In this document: positions 1-9,978 of the stretch, one piece after another | Layout of the letters: each line of letters begins with the position of its first letter | Position numbering within the stretch: position 1 is the stretch's first letter | Source: Hyphomicrobiales bacterium | GTDB lineage: Bacteria; Pseudomonadota; Alphaproteobacteria; Rhizobiales; Rhizobiaceae | Direction of reading: 5' to 3' | Length of the DNA: 64,000 nt | Assembly (NCBI GenBank): GCA_900468805.1 | Contig: UEIF01000014.1 | Coordinates: 88,865-152,864 of the forward strand | Program-made: the position numbers and the translations under genes | Notes under the pieces: generated by a model | The model's database searches: none | The model's input: only the letters and a program-made list of their open reading frames with translations | Told to the model about the DNA's origin: nothing

Positions 1-655
1 TTGCGCCGTAGATCGAATTGCGGAACTCGAACGGAGCATGTGCATATTCATAGGCCTGGACGCTGGAGAAGAGCACGCCGAGCACAACCGTCAGCGTCAG
101 GCCCTGAATAAGGCCTTTGCGGTCGTTGTGCAGCAGAGCGTGATGAGCCCAGGTCACCGTCGTGCCAGAGAGCAGCAGGATGACAGTGTTGTAGATCGGC
201 AGGTGCCAGGGATCGAGAACCTCGATGCCCTTCGGCGGCCAGACGCCACCGGTATAGGCAAGGCGCGAAGCCTGGATTGCCTCGTGCGGAAAGAGGCTGG
301 CATCGAAATAAGCCCAGAACCAAGCAACGAAGAACATCACTTCCGAAGCGATGAACATGATCATGCCGTAGCGCAGGTGCAGCGACACGACGCGTGTATG
401 GGCGCCCTCGTGTGCTTCCTTCACGGTATCGGACCACCAGCCGTACATGACGTAGAAAACGACAGCCAGCCCGATGAAGAAGACCCACGGATGGGCCCAC
501 TCGATACCGAAAACATGCAGCGAGCCGCCGTTCAGGTAGCGCATGTAGCCGACGCCGCCGAAGGCCATCAGGAATGCGCCGAACGAGGCCAATATCGGCC
601 ACGGGCTCGGAGCTATGATGTGATAGTCGTGATTCTTCTGATGAGCATCGGCCAT
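1..655 (-). CDS. coxC: Cytochrome c oxidase subunit III (partial, C-terminus off the left edge)
   Basis: Subunit III of the aa3-type cytochrome c oxidase, an integral membrane protein that stabilises the catalytic core. Reading leftward from the ATG at 655, the protein starts MADAHQKNHDYHIIAPSPWP and continues with membrane helices typical of the family, including the recognisable stretches HVFGIEWAHPWVFFIGL and EVMFFVAWFWAYFD. About 218 residues are present; the family is usually 260-295 residues, so only the last part is missing, cut by the window edge rather than by mutation. It lies 57 bases downstream of ctaG on the same strand, closing the cox operon. Identity is clear. Confidence 0.95.
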   Translation of the reverse strand, partial: MADAHQKNHDYHIIAPSPWPILASFGAFLMAFGGVGYMRYLNGGSLHVFGIEWAHPWVFFIGLAVVFYVMYGWWSDTVKEAHEGAHTRVVSLHLRYGMIMFIASEVMFFVAWFWAYFDASLFPHEAIQASRLAYTGGVWPPKGIEVLDPWHLPIYNTVILLLSGTTVTWAHHALLHNDRKGLIQGLTLTVVLGVLFSSVQAYEYAHAPFEFRNSIYGA

Positions 656-712
656 GTCAGATCCCCGGTGTCTTCCTTCTCCGCTTCCGGCAACGCCGGA
701 AACACTCCTCAA

Positions 713-1318
713 TCAAAGTTTCTTTTCAGTCTGTCCCGTTCCATTCTCATTCGAAGCCACCGGCTTCGGAACCTCTTTGGGATAGAACGTGTATGACAGC
801 GTGACCGTGCGAATGCTTTTCGATTCAGCGGCCTTGGTAATTTCCGGATCGATGTAGAACACGACCGGCATTTCAAGCTTCTCGCCCGGCTTCAGGTCTG
901 TTTCATTAAAGCAGAAACATTGCACCTTGTTGAAATAGGCGCCCGCCTCGCCCGGCGTTACGTTGAAGATCGCCTGGCCGCGCTGAGTTTCGTTGGAACG
1001 GTTCTCGGCGATGAATTTGACCTGGATGGTTTCGCCGATCTTCGGATTGACCTCGCGCTCGACCGGCTTGAATTCCCACTGCAGGCCGGGAGCGACGTTG
1101 GCATCGAAAGTCACGCGCATCGTACGGTCGAGAATGACATTCGAGACCTGATCGACACGCTGCGTCGTACCGTTGTAACCAGTCACCTGGCAGAAAAGGC
1201 GATAGAGCGGCACGGCAGCATAGCTCATAGCGCCCATGCCGACGACGAAGCTCAGGCACATGAAGACAACGGCACCGTTATTGCGCGGCTTCTTCGGTGC
1301 GGTGGCGACATCGCTCAT
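713..1318 (-). CDS. ctaG: Cytochrome c oxidase assembly protein CtaG/Cox11
   Basis: Copper chaperone that helps insert the CuB centre of subunit I. The 201-residue protein has one N-terminal membrane helix (about residues 15-37) followed by a periplasmic domain. The copper-binding CFCF motif is visible ([10 protein letters not shown], cysteines near residues 134 and 136). I chose the ATG at 1318 because GGAGG sits about 8 bases upstream; the longer start at 1333 would overlap that ribosome binding site. The gene starts 4 bases after the small membrane ORF stops, so it is probably co-translated with it and with ctaB. This is the expected position in rhizobial cox operons. Confidence 0.95.
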   Translation of the reverse strand: MSDVATAPKKPRNNGAVVFMCLSFVVGMGAMSYAAVPLYRLFCQVTGYNGTTQRVDQVSNVILDRTMRVTFDANVAPGLQWEFKPVEREVNPKIGETIQVKFIAENRSNETQRGQAIFNVTPGEAGAYFNKVQCFCFNETDLKPGEKLEMPVVFYIDPEITKAAESKSIRTVTLSYTFYPKEVPKPVASNENGTGQTEKKL

Positions 1319-1322
1319 CGTA

Positions 1323-1460
1323 TCAGCCTCCATGTCCCAGGAACTTGACGATGGTGATGGCGTAGAAAAGGATCACCAGACCGGCGAGCACGACGCCGAG
1401 TGCGATGTTGCGATTGCGACGCGATTTGCGCTGCGCTTCGGTAAGCTTGACCAGTTCCAT
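1323..1460 (-). CDS. Small single-helix membrane protein in the cox operon (CoxF-like)
   Basis: A 45-residue protein: [20 protein letters not shown], then a hydrophobic helix ([17 protein letters not shown]) and a short tail ending FLGHGG. It has a basic N-terminus and one transmembrane segment. Its ATG overlaps the TGA stop of ctaB by one base and its stop lies 4 bases before ctaG, so it is embedded in a tightly coupled operon and is very likely translated. Small proteins at this position are known in alphaproteobacterial cox operons and are often annotated CoxF-like or hypothetical. An oxidase assembly or stability role is inferred from context only. Confidence 0.8.
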   Translation of the reverse strand: MELVKLTEAQRKSRRNRNIALGVVLAGLVILFYAITIVKFLGHGG

Positions 1461-2419
1461 CAGAACGAGCCTCCTGCATACGAGACGAGCACGGCAACGA
1501 GCCGGTCGAGCATCAGCGCCGAGAATACGGCAAAGAGATAGAAGATCGAGAAGCCGAACAGCTTCTTCGCCGGGATCATCTTGAGATCGCCGTCGGGCAT
1601 ACGCCAGACGGCGATGGAACAGTATATGAAGACCGCGCCGAGTGCCGCGGCCACCACGCCATAACCGGCGCTGGCAAAGCCGAGGAAGGTCGGCAGCACG
1701 GCGCAGATGGCCGTCAGCACAGCATAGGCGACGATCTGGTGCTTGGTAGTGCGCTCACCCGCCACATTCGGCAGCATCGGCACGCCGACAGCCTCGTAAT
1801 CCCGCATCTTGAAGAGCGCGAGCGCCCAGAAATGGGCCGGCGTCCACAGGAAGATGATGAGGAAAAGAACCGTGCTTTCGATCGTGACGGAGTTCGTCAC
1901 GCAGGCCCAGCCGATCATCGGCGGGAAAGCGCCGGCCGCGCCACCGATAACGATGTTCTGCGGCGTCGAGCGCTTCAGCCACATCGTATAGATGACGACA
2001 TAGAAGAAGATGGTGAAGGCGAGGATAAAAGCCGACAGCCAATTGACCGCAAGACCCAGGATCGTCACCGAGAAGCAGGAGAGGACGAGGCCAAAGGCCA
2101 GCGCTTCCTTCGGCATGATGCGGCCAGCCGGGATCGGACGCTTGGCAGTGCGGCTCATGACGGCGTCGATATCGGCGTCATACCACATGTTCAGCGCACC
2201 CGATGCGCCTGCGCCGACGGCAATGCAAAGAATGGCGATCACACCAAGGATCGGGTTGATGTGACCCGGTGCCAGCACCAGGCCGGCAAAGGCCGTGAAG
2301 ACCACGAGCGACATGACCCGCGGTTTCAGAAGCTCGAAATAATCGCGCGCACCTGCTTCCGACAGGCGAAAGTCGCCATCGTCCGCAAGAGCCTCGTGAT
2401 TGTCGAAAACCGTCATCAT
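1460..2419 (-). CDS. ctaB: Protoheme IX farnesyltransferase (heme O synthase)
   Basis: Membrane prenyltransferase that adds a farnesyl group to protoheme to make heme O, precursor of heme A for the aa3 oxidase. The 319-residue protein has about nine hydrophobic segments and the UbiA-superfamily signature NMWYDADID (N77, D81, D85) followed by [13 protein letters not shown]. The start is [10 protein letters not shown], with an AGGACGG ribosome site just upstream; the second Met is equally possible. It lies 64 bases downstream of coxA, separated by a strong hairpin, and overlaps the next small ORF by one base. Also called cyoE or coxX in other species. Confidence 0.95.
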   Translation of the reverse strand: MMTVFDNHEALADDGDFRLSEAGARDYFELLKPRVMSLVVFTAFAGLVLAPGHINPILGVIAILCIAVGAGASGALNMWYDADIDAVMSRTAKRPIPAGRIMPKEALAFGLVLSCFSVTILGLAVNWLSAFILAFTIFFYVVIYTMWLKRSTPQNIVIGGAAGAFPPMIGWACVTNSVTIESTVLFLIIFLWTPAHFWALALFKMRDYEAVGVPMLPNVAGERTTKHQIVAYAVLTAICAVLPTFLGFASAGYGVVAAALGAVFIYCSIAVWRMPDGDLKMIPAKKLFGFSIFYLFAVFSALMLDRLVAVLVSYAGGSF

Positions 2420-2441
2420 TCCGTCCTGAATAACTCAATTG

Positions 2442-2471
2442 CCAGACGCCGCAGAATCTTGCGGCGCCTGG
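2442..2471. other. Hairpin in the coxA-ctaB gap
   Basis: The gap holds a 12-base-pair inverted repeat with one mismatch (arms 2442-2453 and 2460-2471, six-base loop). In the mRNA it lies between the coxA stop and the ctaB ribosome site. There is no clear U-tract, so it looks like a processing, mRNA-stability or partial attenuation element that could lower expression of assembly genes relative to oxidase subunits. Function is inferred. Confidence 0.6.
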
Positions 2472-2483
2472 TGGTCCGGCATC

Positions 2484-4199
<1,716 letters not shown>

Positions 4200-4204
4200 C
4201 TATC

Positions 4205-5098
4205 TTACTTTGCGACGTTTTCAGCGACATCGACGGTCTTTGCAGAACCATCGGCAGCGGCGATCAGTGTCTTGTAGGCGCCGGGCAGATCGCTGGCAGC
4301 TGTGGTCAGCCACTGCTTGTACCTGTCTTCGGAGACGACGCGAATGGCGATCGGCATGAACGCGTGATCCTTGCCGCAAAGCTCGGAACACTGGCCGTAG
4401 AAGAGACCTTCGCGCTCGGCGCGGAACCAGGTTTCGTTCAGGCGACCCGGAACGGCGTCGATCTTGACGCCGAAGGACGGCATGGCGAAAGCGTGGATGA
4501 CGTCGGTCGGCGCGGCGGTGACGAGAACACGGACCGTCTTGTTGACCGGCAGCACGAGTTCGTTGTCGACAGCCAGAAGACGCGGATAGACGGCGAGATC
4601 GGTTTTGCCTGCAGAGGCGCGATCCGGCTCTTTCAGAAGATAGGAATCGAAGGCAACCGGCGCTTCGCCCGAACCTTCATATTCGTAATTCCACTGCCAC
4701 TGAGTCGCGGTCGCCTTGATGGTCACATCCGGATTTTCCGGCAGGGTGAGCTGCGCGGTCAGCAGTGTGAAGGAGGGAACGGCGAGGAAGAGAAGCACCA
4801 AGACCGGCCCCACGGTCCAGATGACTTCGATCACCGTATTGTGGCTCGTCTTGGAGGGAACCGGGTTTGCCGAAGCACGGAACTTGTAACAGACGACGAG
4901 AATAAGAACGAGAACGAACAGCGTGATCGGAACGATGAACCACAGCGTGTATTGTTCGAACCAGCGGATCTCCCGCATGATCGGCGTTGCTGCCGGCTGC
5001 AGCGTAGCCTGCCACGGCATCGGCTGATCGGCAAATGTGCCGGAAGCAAAAAGCAGACAGACCAGCGCGGTCAGAGCTGCAAAAGCCTTCTTAATCAC
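4205..5098 (-). CDS. coxB: Cytochrome c oxidase subunit II
   Basis: Subunit II receives electrons from cytochrome c at its dinuclear CuA site. The 297-residue protein has a signal peptide (about residues 1-23, MIKKAFAALTALVCLLFASG), two membrane helices (about 50-72 and 92-112) and a periplasmic cupredoxin domain. The CuA ligands are visible in GQCSELCGKDHAFM: C237, E239, C241, H245, M248. It is the first gene of the leftward cox operon, so the operon promoter should lie in the 338-base gap upstream. Confidence 0.97.
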   Translation of the reverse strand: MIKKAFAALTALVCLLFASGTFADQPMPWQATLQPAATPIMREIRWFEQYTLWFIVPITLFVLVLILVVCYKFRASANPVPSKTSHNTVIEVIWTVGPVLVLLFLAVPSFTLLTAQLTLPENPDVTIKATATQWQWNYEYEGSGEAPVAFDSYLLKEPDRASAGKTDLAVYPRLLAVDNELVLPVNKTVRVLVTAAPTDVIHAFAMPSFGVKIDAVPGRLNETWFRAEREGLFYGQCSELCGKDHAFMPIAIRVVSEDRYKQWLTTAASDLPGAYKTLIAAADGSAKTVDVAENVAK

Positions 5099-5436
5099 CT
5101 TGTAATCTCCCTCGAGCGCTGATCTGCATCAAATCGGACACAGAATCCTTGCCATCTTCTGCGCTTCAAACCACAGTTTGGCATCCGCCGCAACAGGCAG
5201 AAGCAATTGTCTATGCGGCATTTTTGCTCCAAGAGCGCATCGTCAACCATGGCAAAACATCGCAAGCTTTTCATCAGCATACGAAAAACAGGCTTTGCGG
5301 CCAATCCAGCTATTGCACATTCTTTTGGCGAGGTCCTATTTCTGCCGCAGTCCCCCGGTTTTCACGGGGTGGGGCTTTTCATTTTTTGTGGGCAGCTTCA
5401 ACAATAGCGGCAATGATTCGATATCCAGAGGTTTTC
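5099..5436. other. Divergent intergenic region between coxB and the ialB-like gene
   Basis: This 338-base gap must hold the leftward promoter of the cox operon and the rightward promoter of the ialB-like gene. I see a near-consensus FNR/FixK-type box close to coxB (listed separately) and a G/C-rich stretch around 5350-5375 (CCCCCGG then GGGGTGGGG) followed by T runs, which could fold. The open reading frames crossing it look random, and I see no further gene. Confidence 0.5.
5119..5132. promoter_or_regulatory. Candidate FNR/FixK-type box upstream of coxB
   Basis: On the minus strand the sequence reads TTGATGCAGATCAG, matching TTGAT-N4-ATCAA at nine of ten fixed positions. It lies only 21-34 bases upstream of the coxB start codon, closer than an activating site normally is. 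If used, a repressing role on aa3 oxidase under low oxygen would be more plausible than activation. This is one short match with no expression data. Confidence 0.35.
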
Positions 5437-6075
5437 ATGGGTTTCCGTTCCCTCGCGCGGTCTTTTGTACTGACCGCAGGCATCGCGACCGCCGCGACGA
5501 GCCCCGTCTTTGCGCAGCAGCCGCCGACGCCCGCCCAGTCGCGCCCGACCGCGCCTGCCCCGAAGCCCGCTCCGGCACAGCAGCCCGCGCCGTCTGCGAC
5601 GCCGAACGTCGAGCAGGTGACACCCGGCCAGACACAGCCACCGGCTCCCGGCACTGTGCGCTCCAACCATGGCGCGTGGTCCGTCGTCTGCGACAAGCCG
5701 GCCGGTGCTTCGACCGAGCAGTGCGCGCTAATGCAGAACGTCATCGCCGAAGACCGGCCGGAAGTCGGCCTGTCCGTCGTCGTCCTGAAGACAGCCGACC
5801 GCAAGTCGAAGATCCTGCGCGTGCTGGCACCGCTCGGCGTGCTGCTCCCGAACGGCCTCGGCCTCAATGTCGACGGCAAGGATATCGGCCGCGCCTATTT
5901 CGTGCGCTGCTTCGCCGATGGCTGCTATGCCGAAGTCGTTCTCGAGGACGAACTCCTGAAGACTTTCCGCAGCGGCGCACAGGCAACCTTCATCGTCTTC
6001 CAGACGCCGGAAGAAGGCATCGGCATCCCTGTGGACCTTAAAGGCTTTGCGGAAGGCTACGACTCCCTGCCCTGA
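5437..6075 (+). CDS. Invasion-associated locus B (IalB) family secreted protein
   Basis: A 212-residue protein with a signal peptide (MGFRSLARSFVLTAGIATAA, cleavage likely after FA at residue 26), a Pro/Ala/Gln-rich linker of about 45 residues, and an IalB-type domain starting with NHGAWSVVCDKP. Cysteines in that domain (VCDKP, EQCALM, VRCFADGCYAE) suggest periplasmic disulfides. I chose the ATG at 5437, with AGAGG upstream, because it directly gives the signal peptide. IalB was named for Bartonella erythrocyte invasion, but many non-pathogenic alphaproteobacteria carry homologues of unknown role. It appears to be transcribed alone. Confidence 0.85.
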   Translation: MGFRSLARSFVLTAGIATAATSPVFAQQPPTPAQSRPTAPAPKPAPAQQPAPSATPNVEQVTPGQTQPPAPGTVRSNHGAWSVVCDKPAGASTEQCALMQNVIAEDRPEVGLSVVVLKTADRKSKILRVLAPLGVLLPNGLGLNVDGKDIGRAYFVRCFADGCYAEVVLEDELLKTFRSGAQATFIVFQTPEEGIGIPVDLKGFAEGYDSLP

Positions 6076-6092
6076 TCCGTCAGGGCTTGCTC
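6069..6092 (+). terminator. Hairpin overlapping the ialB-like stop codon
   Basis: GCCCTGA-TCCG-TCAGGGC forms a perfect 7-base-pair stem spanning the TGA stop, followed by a weak TTGCT stretch. A modest intrinsic terminator is likely. Confidence 0.5.
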
Positions 6093-6156
6093 GCGTGGTA
6101 CAACAGACCTACATCGGCTATTGAGCATTCCCGCTCTTCTTGCGGAGCAAAAGACC

Positions 6157-7572
6157 ATGACCACCGATCTGCTGACGCTTTTCGATGCCGATGAAGCGAC
6201 GATGCGCAAGCATGTCGCCGAGGCGCTTTCCGGCGCCGATGACGGCGAGCTCTTCATCGAGCACGCGCAGGCGGAATCGCTGACCTTCGACAATGGCCGC
6301 CTCAAGGGCGGCAGCTTCAACACCGAACAGGGTTTTGGCCTGCGGGCAGTCGCCGGCGAGGCTGTCGGCTACGCCCACGCTGGCGACCTTTCCGTCTCGG
6401 CGCTGAAGCGGGCAGCCGACGCGGTCGGCGCCGTTACGCGCGGTTATTCCGGCTCTTACGCGGCAGCACCCCAGCGGACCAACCGCAAGCTCTATACCGA
6501 CGAGAACCCGATCGGCTCGCCGACCTTCGAAGAGAAGGTGAAGGTTCTGACTGATATCGACGCCTATCTGCGCGGCAAGAATGACAAGGTGCGGCAGGTC
6601 ACGGCTTCGGTCGCGGCAAGCTGGCAGGTGGTTGATATCCTGCGTGCCGACGGTCATCGCGTGCAGGATATCCGGCCGATGACGCGCATCAACATCTCCG
6701 TCATGGTCGGAGAAGGCGACCGGCAGGAAAGCGGCTCCTACGGCCAGGGCGGCCGCATCGGCTTCGGCGATTTCATCGCGACGGGAAGCTGGCAGCAGGG
6801 CGCCGACGAGGCGCTGCGTCAGGCGCTCGTCAATCTCGAAGCGATCGAGGCACCAGCGGGTACGATGGATGTCGTGCTCGGCTCCGGCTGGCCGGGCGTC
6901 ATGCTGCATGAGGCAGTGGGCCACGGCCTCGAGGGTGATTTCAACCGCAAGAAGACTTCGGCTTTTGCTGGTCTGCTGGGTCAGATGGTGGCATCGCCAG
7001 GCGTGACGGTTGTCGATGACGGCACGATCGACAGCCGTCGCGGCTCGATCACCATCGACGACGAGGGCACGCCTTCGGCCTATAACGTGCTGATCGACAA
7101 CGGCAAGCTGGTCGGCTACATGCAGGATCGGCAGAACGCCCGGCTGATGGGCATGGCCCCCACCGGCAACGGCCGCCGCCAGGGCTATTCGCATGTGCCG
7201 ATGCCGCGCATGACCAATACCTACATGCTCGGCGGCGACAAGACGCCGGAAGAAATCATCGCTTCGGTCAAGAAGGGTGTTTACGCCGTCTCCTTCGGCG
7301 GTGGTCAGGTGGACATCACGTCAGGCAAATTCGTCTTCGGCTGCACCGAGGCCTATCTCATTGAAAACGGCAGGATCGGCGCACCAATCAAGGGCGCCAT
7401 GCTGATCGGCAACGGCCCGGATGCAATGAAGCGCGTATCGATGATCGGCAACGACATGAAGCTCGATACCGGTATCGGCAACTGCGGCAAGGGCGGCCAG
7501 TGGGTGCCTGTCGGCGTCGGTCAGCCGCATCTGCGTATGGATCAGGTCACCGTCGGCGGCACGCAGGCCTGA
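6157..7572 (+). CDS. tldD: Metalloprotease TldD
   Basis: TldD is the catalytic half of the TldD/TldE metalloprotease, known for microcin maturation and degradation of unfolded peptides. The 471-residue protein has the zinc-binding motif HEAVGH at about residues 251-256 (VMLHEAVGHGLEGDF) and the conserved C-terminal block GNCGKGGQWVPVGVGQP. I chose the ATG at 6157 (GGAG upstream) over the longer TTG start, which matches the family's usual length. The partner tldE/pmbA is not in this window, as is common. A GNAT acetyltransferase follows 12 bases downstream, probably in the same transcript. Confidence 0.93.
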   Translation: MTTDLLTLFDADEATMRKHVAEALSGADDGELFIEHAQAESLTFDNGRLKGGSFNTEQGFGLRAVAGEAVGYAHAGDLSVSALKRAADAVGAVTRGYSGSYAAAPQRTNRKLYTDENPIGSPTFEEKVKVLTDIDAYLRGKNDKVRQVTASVAASWQVVDILRADGHRVQDIRPMTRINISVMVGEGDRQESGSYGQGGRIGFGDFIATGSWQQGADEALRQALVNLEAIEAPAGTMDVVLGSGWPGVMLHEAVGHGLEGDFNRKKTSAFAGLLGQMVASPGVTVVDDGTIDSRRGSITIDDEGTPSAYNVLIDNGKLVGYMQDRQNARLMGMAPTGNGRRQGYSHVPMPRMTNTYMLGGDKTPEEIIASVKKGVYAVSFGGGQVDITSGKFVFGCTEAYLIENGRIGAPIKGAMLIGNGPDAMKRVSMIGNDMKLDTGIGNCGKGGQWVPVGVGQPHLRMDQVTVGGTQA

Positions 7573-7584
7573 GGCAGTGCTGTC

Positions 7585-8082
7585 ATGGTCGAAATCGAAA
7601 TCAGAACCTTCGCCCCTGACGATGCCGATGGCGTGATCTCGGTCATCCTGCCGATCCAGCGCGAAGAATTCGACATCGACATCACCGCTGACGCGCAGCC
7701 GGACCTGCGCGTCATTCCCGACTTCTACCAGTCGGGCAAGGGCCAGTTCTGGGTTGCAGTGAAGGACGGCGCCGTCGCCGGCACGGTCGGCCTCAAGGAC
7801 ATAGGCAACAATCAGGCGGCTCTCCGGAAGATGTTCGTTGCCGCCGAGGTGCGGGGCAGCGAGCACGGCGTCGCCGCCCGGCTACTGGAAGCTCTCTTTG
7901 CCCATGCGAGCGAAGTTGGCCTGACCGACATCTTCCTCGGCACGACCGACAAATTCCTTGCCGCACACCGGTTTTACGAAAAGAACGGTTTTTCCGAGAT
8001 CGCCAGCAAAGACCTGCCGCAGGCATTTCCGCTCATGGCGGTGGACAGCAAATTCTACCGGCGCAAGGTCGCCGCCAACTGA
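7585..8082 (+). CDS. GNAT family N-acetyltransferase
   Basis: A 165-residue single-domain protein of the GCN5-related acetyltransferase fold. The acetyl-CoA binding region is seen as EVRGSEHGVAARLLEALFAHA, followed by the characteristic C-terminal FLAAHRFYEKNGFSEI strand-helix block. The substrate cannot be predicted. It begins 12 bases after tldD, so the two are likely co-transcribed, although no functional link is known to me. Confidence 0.85.
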   Translation: MVEIEIRTFAPDDADGVISVILPIQREEFDIDITADAQPDLRVIPDFYQSGKGQFWVAVKDGAVAGTVGLKDIGNNQAALRKMFVAAEVRGSEHGVAARLLEALFAHASEVGLTDIFLGTTDKFLAAHRFYEKNGFSEIASKDLPQAFPLMAVDSKFYRRKVAAN

Positions 8083-8094
8083 TAAGCAAACGGA

Positions 8095-8116
8095 TCAGGC
8101 CTCCGGCCTGAATTTC
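8095..8116. terminator. Bidirectional terminator between the GNAT gene and the MazG-like gene
   Basis: TCAGGCC-TCC-GGCCTGA forms a perfect 7-base-pair stem that includes the stop codon of the leftward MazG-like gene and lies 12 bases after the GNAT stop. It is followed by AATTTCC. It probably separates the convergent genes. Confidence 0.5.
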
Positions 8117-8400
8117 CATTTCCGCTCGATTGCCGCAGCGAGGTCGATATCGTGGCGGCGGGCGAAGAGCAGGACACGGCCGAGGATGTCGGCGGTCTCG
8201 TCGGCGAGGTCGCGTTCCATCTCCTTGGGCGAGCGCCCCTTGGCACGGCCGCGGCCGGTCAGGCGGTTCCAGGCCTGCGTCAGTTCACCCATCTCCTCCT
8301 GCAGTTTCAGCAGAAACCAGTCGGCATCGCGCGCGATGTCGTTAGCGGCGGCGTAGGCGGACGATGATATCTCGAACTGATCGGCAAGGCGCTGCAGCAT
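8095..8400 (-). CDS. MazG-like nucleotide pyrophosphohydrolase
   Basis: A 101-residue all-alpha NTP pyrophosphatase of the MazG/dUTPase superfamily, expected to hydrolyse (d)NTPs to monophosphates. The metal-binding motifs are present: EEMGE (EExxE) in helix 1 and DETAD (DExxD) in the next helix. Its length fits single-domain MazG-like proteins rather than the two-domain MazG. It converges on the GNAT gene and lies 62 bases downstream of the carboxypeptidase gene on the same strand. Substrate range is unknown. Confidence 0.8.
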   Translation of the reverse strand: MLQRLADQFEISSSAYAAANDIARDADWFLLKLQEEMGELTQAWNRLTGRGRAKGRSPKEMERDLADETADILGRVLLFARRHDIDLAAAIERKWKFRPEA

Positions 8401-8462
8401 GACGTTCTCCTTTTGTTTATGAGGAGAGCGCCGATTCCCGCAAATTGTCCAGAGCGTGCAGC

Positions 8463-9746
8463 TCAGCCCTGGTCCGGCAGGAGCATGCAGTCATAGGAGC
8501 GCTTCTTCAGGGCGTCGCAGGCAGACGTGGCGTCTTCCTTGCTCTGGAAGCCGACGAAACGGGCGCGGTAAACCGCATTGGCGCCCTTGCCGACAGCTTC
8601 CGTGTAAGGCGAGGCGGAAACGAGCGGCGCACCGGCCTCGGACTTAGCCTGCGCAAGAAGCGCACGGGCAGCATCCGCGCTCGGGGCCGCGGAAATCTGA
8701 ATCTGCCAGCCACCTGCCTTGCCAGCCGATGCTTTCTGCGCCTTGCCGGCATTCATGATCTCATCCATTGCCGCCGGACGCTCCAGCGGGATCACGCTGT
8801 CATCAGCAAAACCAAGCGCCTTCGGCGCGGATGCTGCGTCGGCGACGCGCGGCGCATTCGCCGGCACCGGAACATCGGTACCGTCAGCGGCCGAGGCTAC
8901 CTCGACCTGTTCCTTGGCATTCATGCTCGCGACCAGTTTTGCACCGCCGGAAGAGGACGCGCGGCCCATATAACGATCGAAGAGTGCTGCCATCTTGGCG
9001 TCGCGGCTGCGGGCCGTGCGGCCGCCGAGCACCACGCCGATCACGCGCCGGTTGCCGTCCTTCACGGCGCTGACGATGTTGAAGCCGGAGGCATTGGTAT
9101 AGCCGGTCTTGATGCCATCCATTCCCTGGTAGCGGTACATGAGATTGTTGTGGCCGCGGATAGTCTGGCCACGGAAATTGAAGCTCACGATGGAGAAGAG
9201 GCGATATTCGCTGGGATAGTTCTTCATCAGTGCCACGGCGAGCATGGACATGTCGCGCGCCGTCGTGATCTGGCGCTTGTCCGGCAGGCCGGATGCATTG
9301 ACGAAGACCGTGCGGCTCATGCCGAGCTGGCGGGCCTTCTGGGTCATGAGCCTGGCGAAATTGCTTTCCGAACCACCGAGCTTTTCACCGATGGCGGCAG
9401 CAGCATCGTTGGCCGATTTGACGATCATGCCATAGACCGCCTCACGCACGGTGATCGTCCCGCCCGGCTTCACGCCGAGCTTCGTCGGCGGACGGGAGGC
9501 CGCATATTTCGACATCGTGACCGGCGTGTCCCAGGTGAGCTTGCCGCGATTGAGCGCCTCGAAGGTGAGATAGAGCGTCATCATCTTCGTCAGCGATGCC
9601 GGATGGTTCAGCGTATCGCCATTTTCGGACGCAAGGATCTTGCCGGTGCGGGCATCGAGCACGAGGGAAGCGCTGCCGGCGACGGCCGCAACAGGCGCAG
9701 AAAGTGCCAGCGTCGCGGTCAGAATGGCTGCCAAAAGCCTTGTCAT
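8463..9746 (-). CDS. D-alanyl-D-alanine carboxypeptidase (S11) with SPOR domain
   Basis: Penicillin-binding protein of the DacA/DacF type that trims D-Ala from peptidoglycan stem peptides. The 427-residue protein has a signal peptide (MTRLLAAILTATLALSAPVA), the SxxK motif SLTK (S51, K54), SxN in SAN (S111-N113) and KTG at about 213-215 (GIKTGYTNASG). After an Ala-rich linker, a C-terminal SPOR domain (about 346-425, starting GGWQIQISAAPS) should bind denuded septal glycan and target the enzyme to the division site. GAGGGG precedes the start. Two inverted repeats upstream (9764-9788 and 9854-9874) may be regulatory. Confidence 0.93.
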   Translation of the reverse strand: MTRLLAAILTATLALSAPVAAVAGSASLVLDARTGKILASENGDTLNHPASLTKMMTLYLTFEALNRGKLTWDTPVTMSKYAASRPPTKLGVKPGGTITVREAVYGMIVKSANDAAAAIGEKLGGSESNFARLMTQKARQLGMSRTVFVNASGLPDKRQITTARDMSMLAVALMKNYPSEYRLFSIVSFNFRGQTIRGHNNLMYRYQGMDGIKTGYTNASGFNIVSAVKDGNRRVIGVVLGGRTARSRDAKMAALFDRYMGRASSSGGAKLVASMNAKEQVEVASAADGTDVPVPANAPRVADAASAPKALGFADDSVIPLERPAAMDEIMNAGKAQKASAGKAGGWQIQISAAPSADAARALLAQAKSEAGAPLVSASPYTEAVGKGANAVYRARFVGFQSKEDATSACDALKKRSYDCMLLPDQG

Positions 9747-9978
9747 GCACTTCCCCTCACTCTATCCGGCGAGTCGCTACAGCCGGATTATGTCCCGTAT
9801 TGTGACAGATGCCCACAATCTGGCGCGACTTTGAGGCAACGCCCAAGTTTTTTCCAAGCTTTTGTTTCGCTTGGTTAACAGCCGATAAAGAAACCGTTTT
9901 CCGGGCAGGATTCAGCAAGGTTTAACGGCGGCATTGATAGCTTGTGTGACACGATTGCAAAGCGGGGTCACGGGAAAA

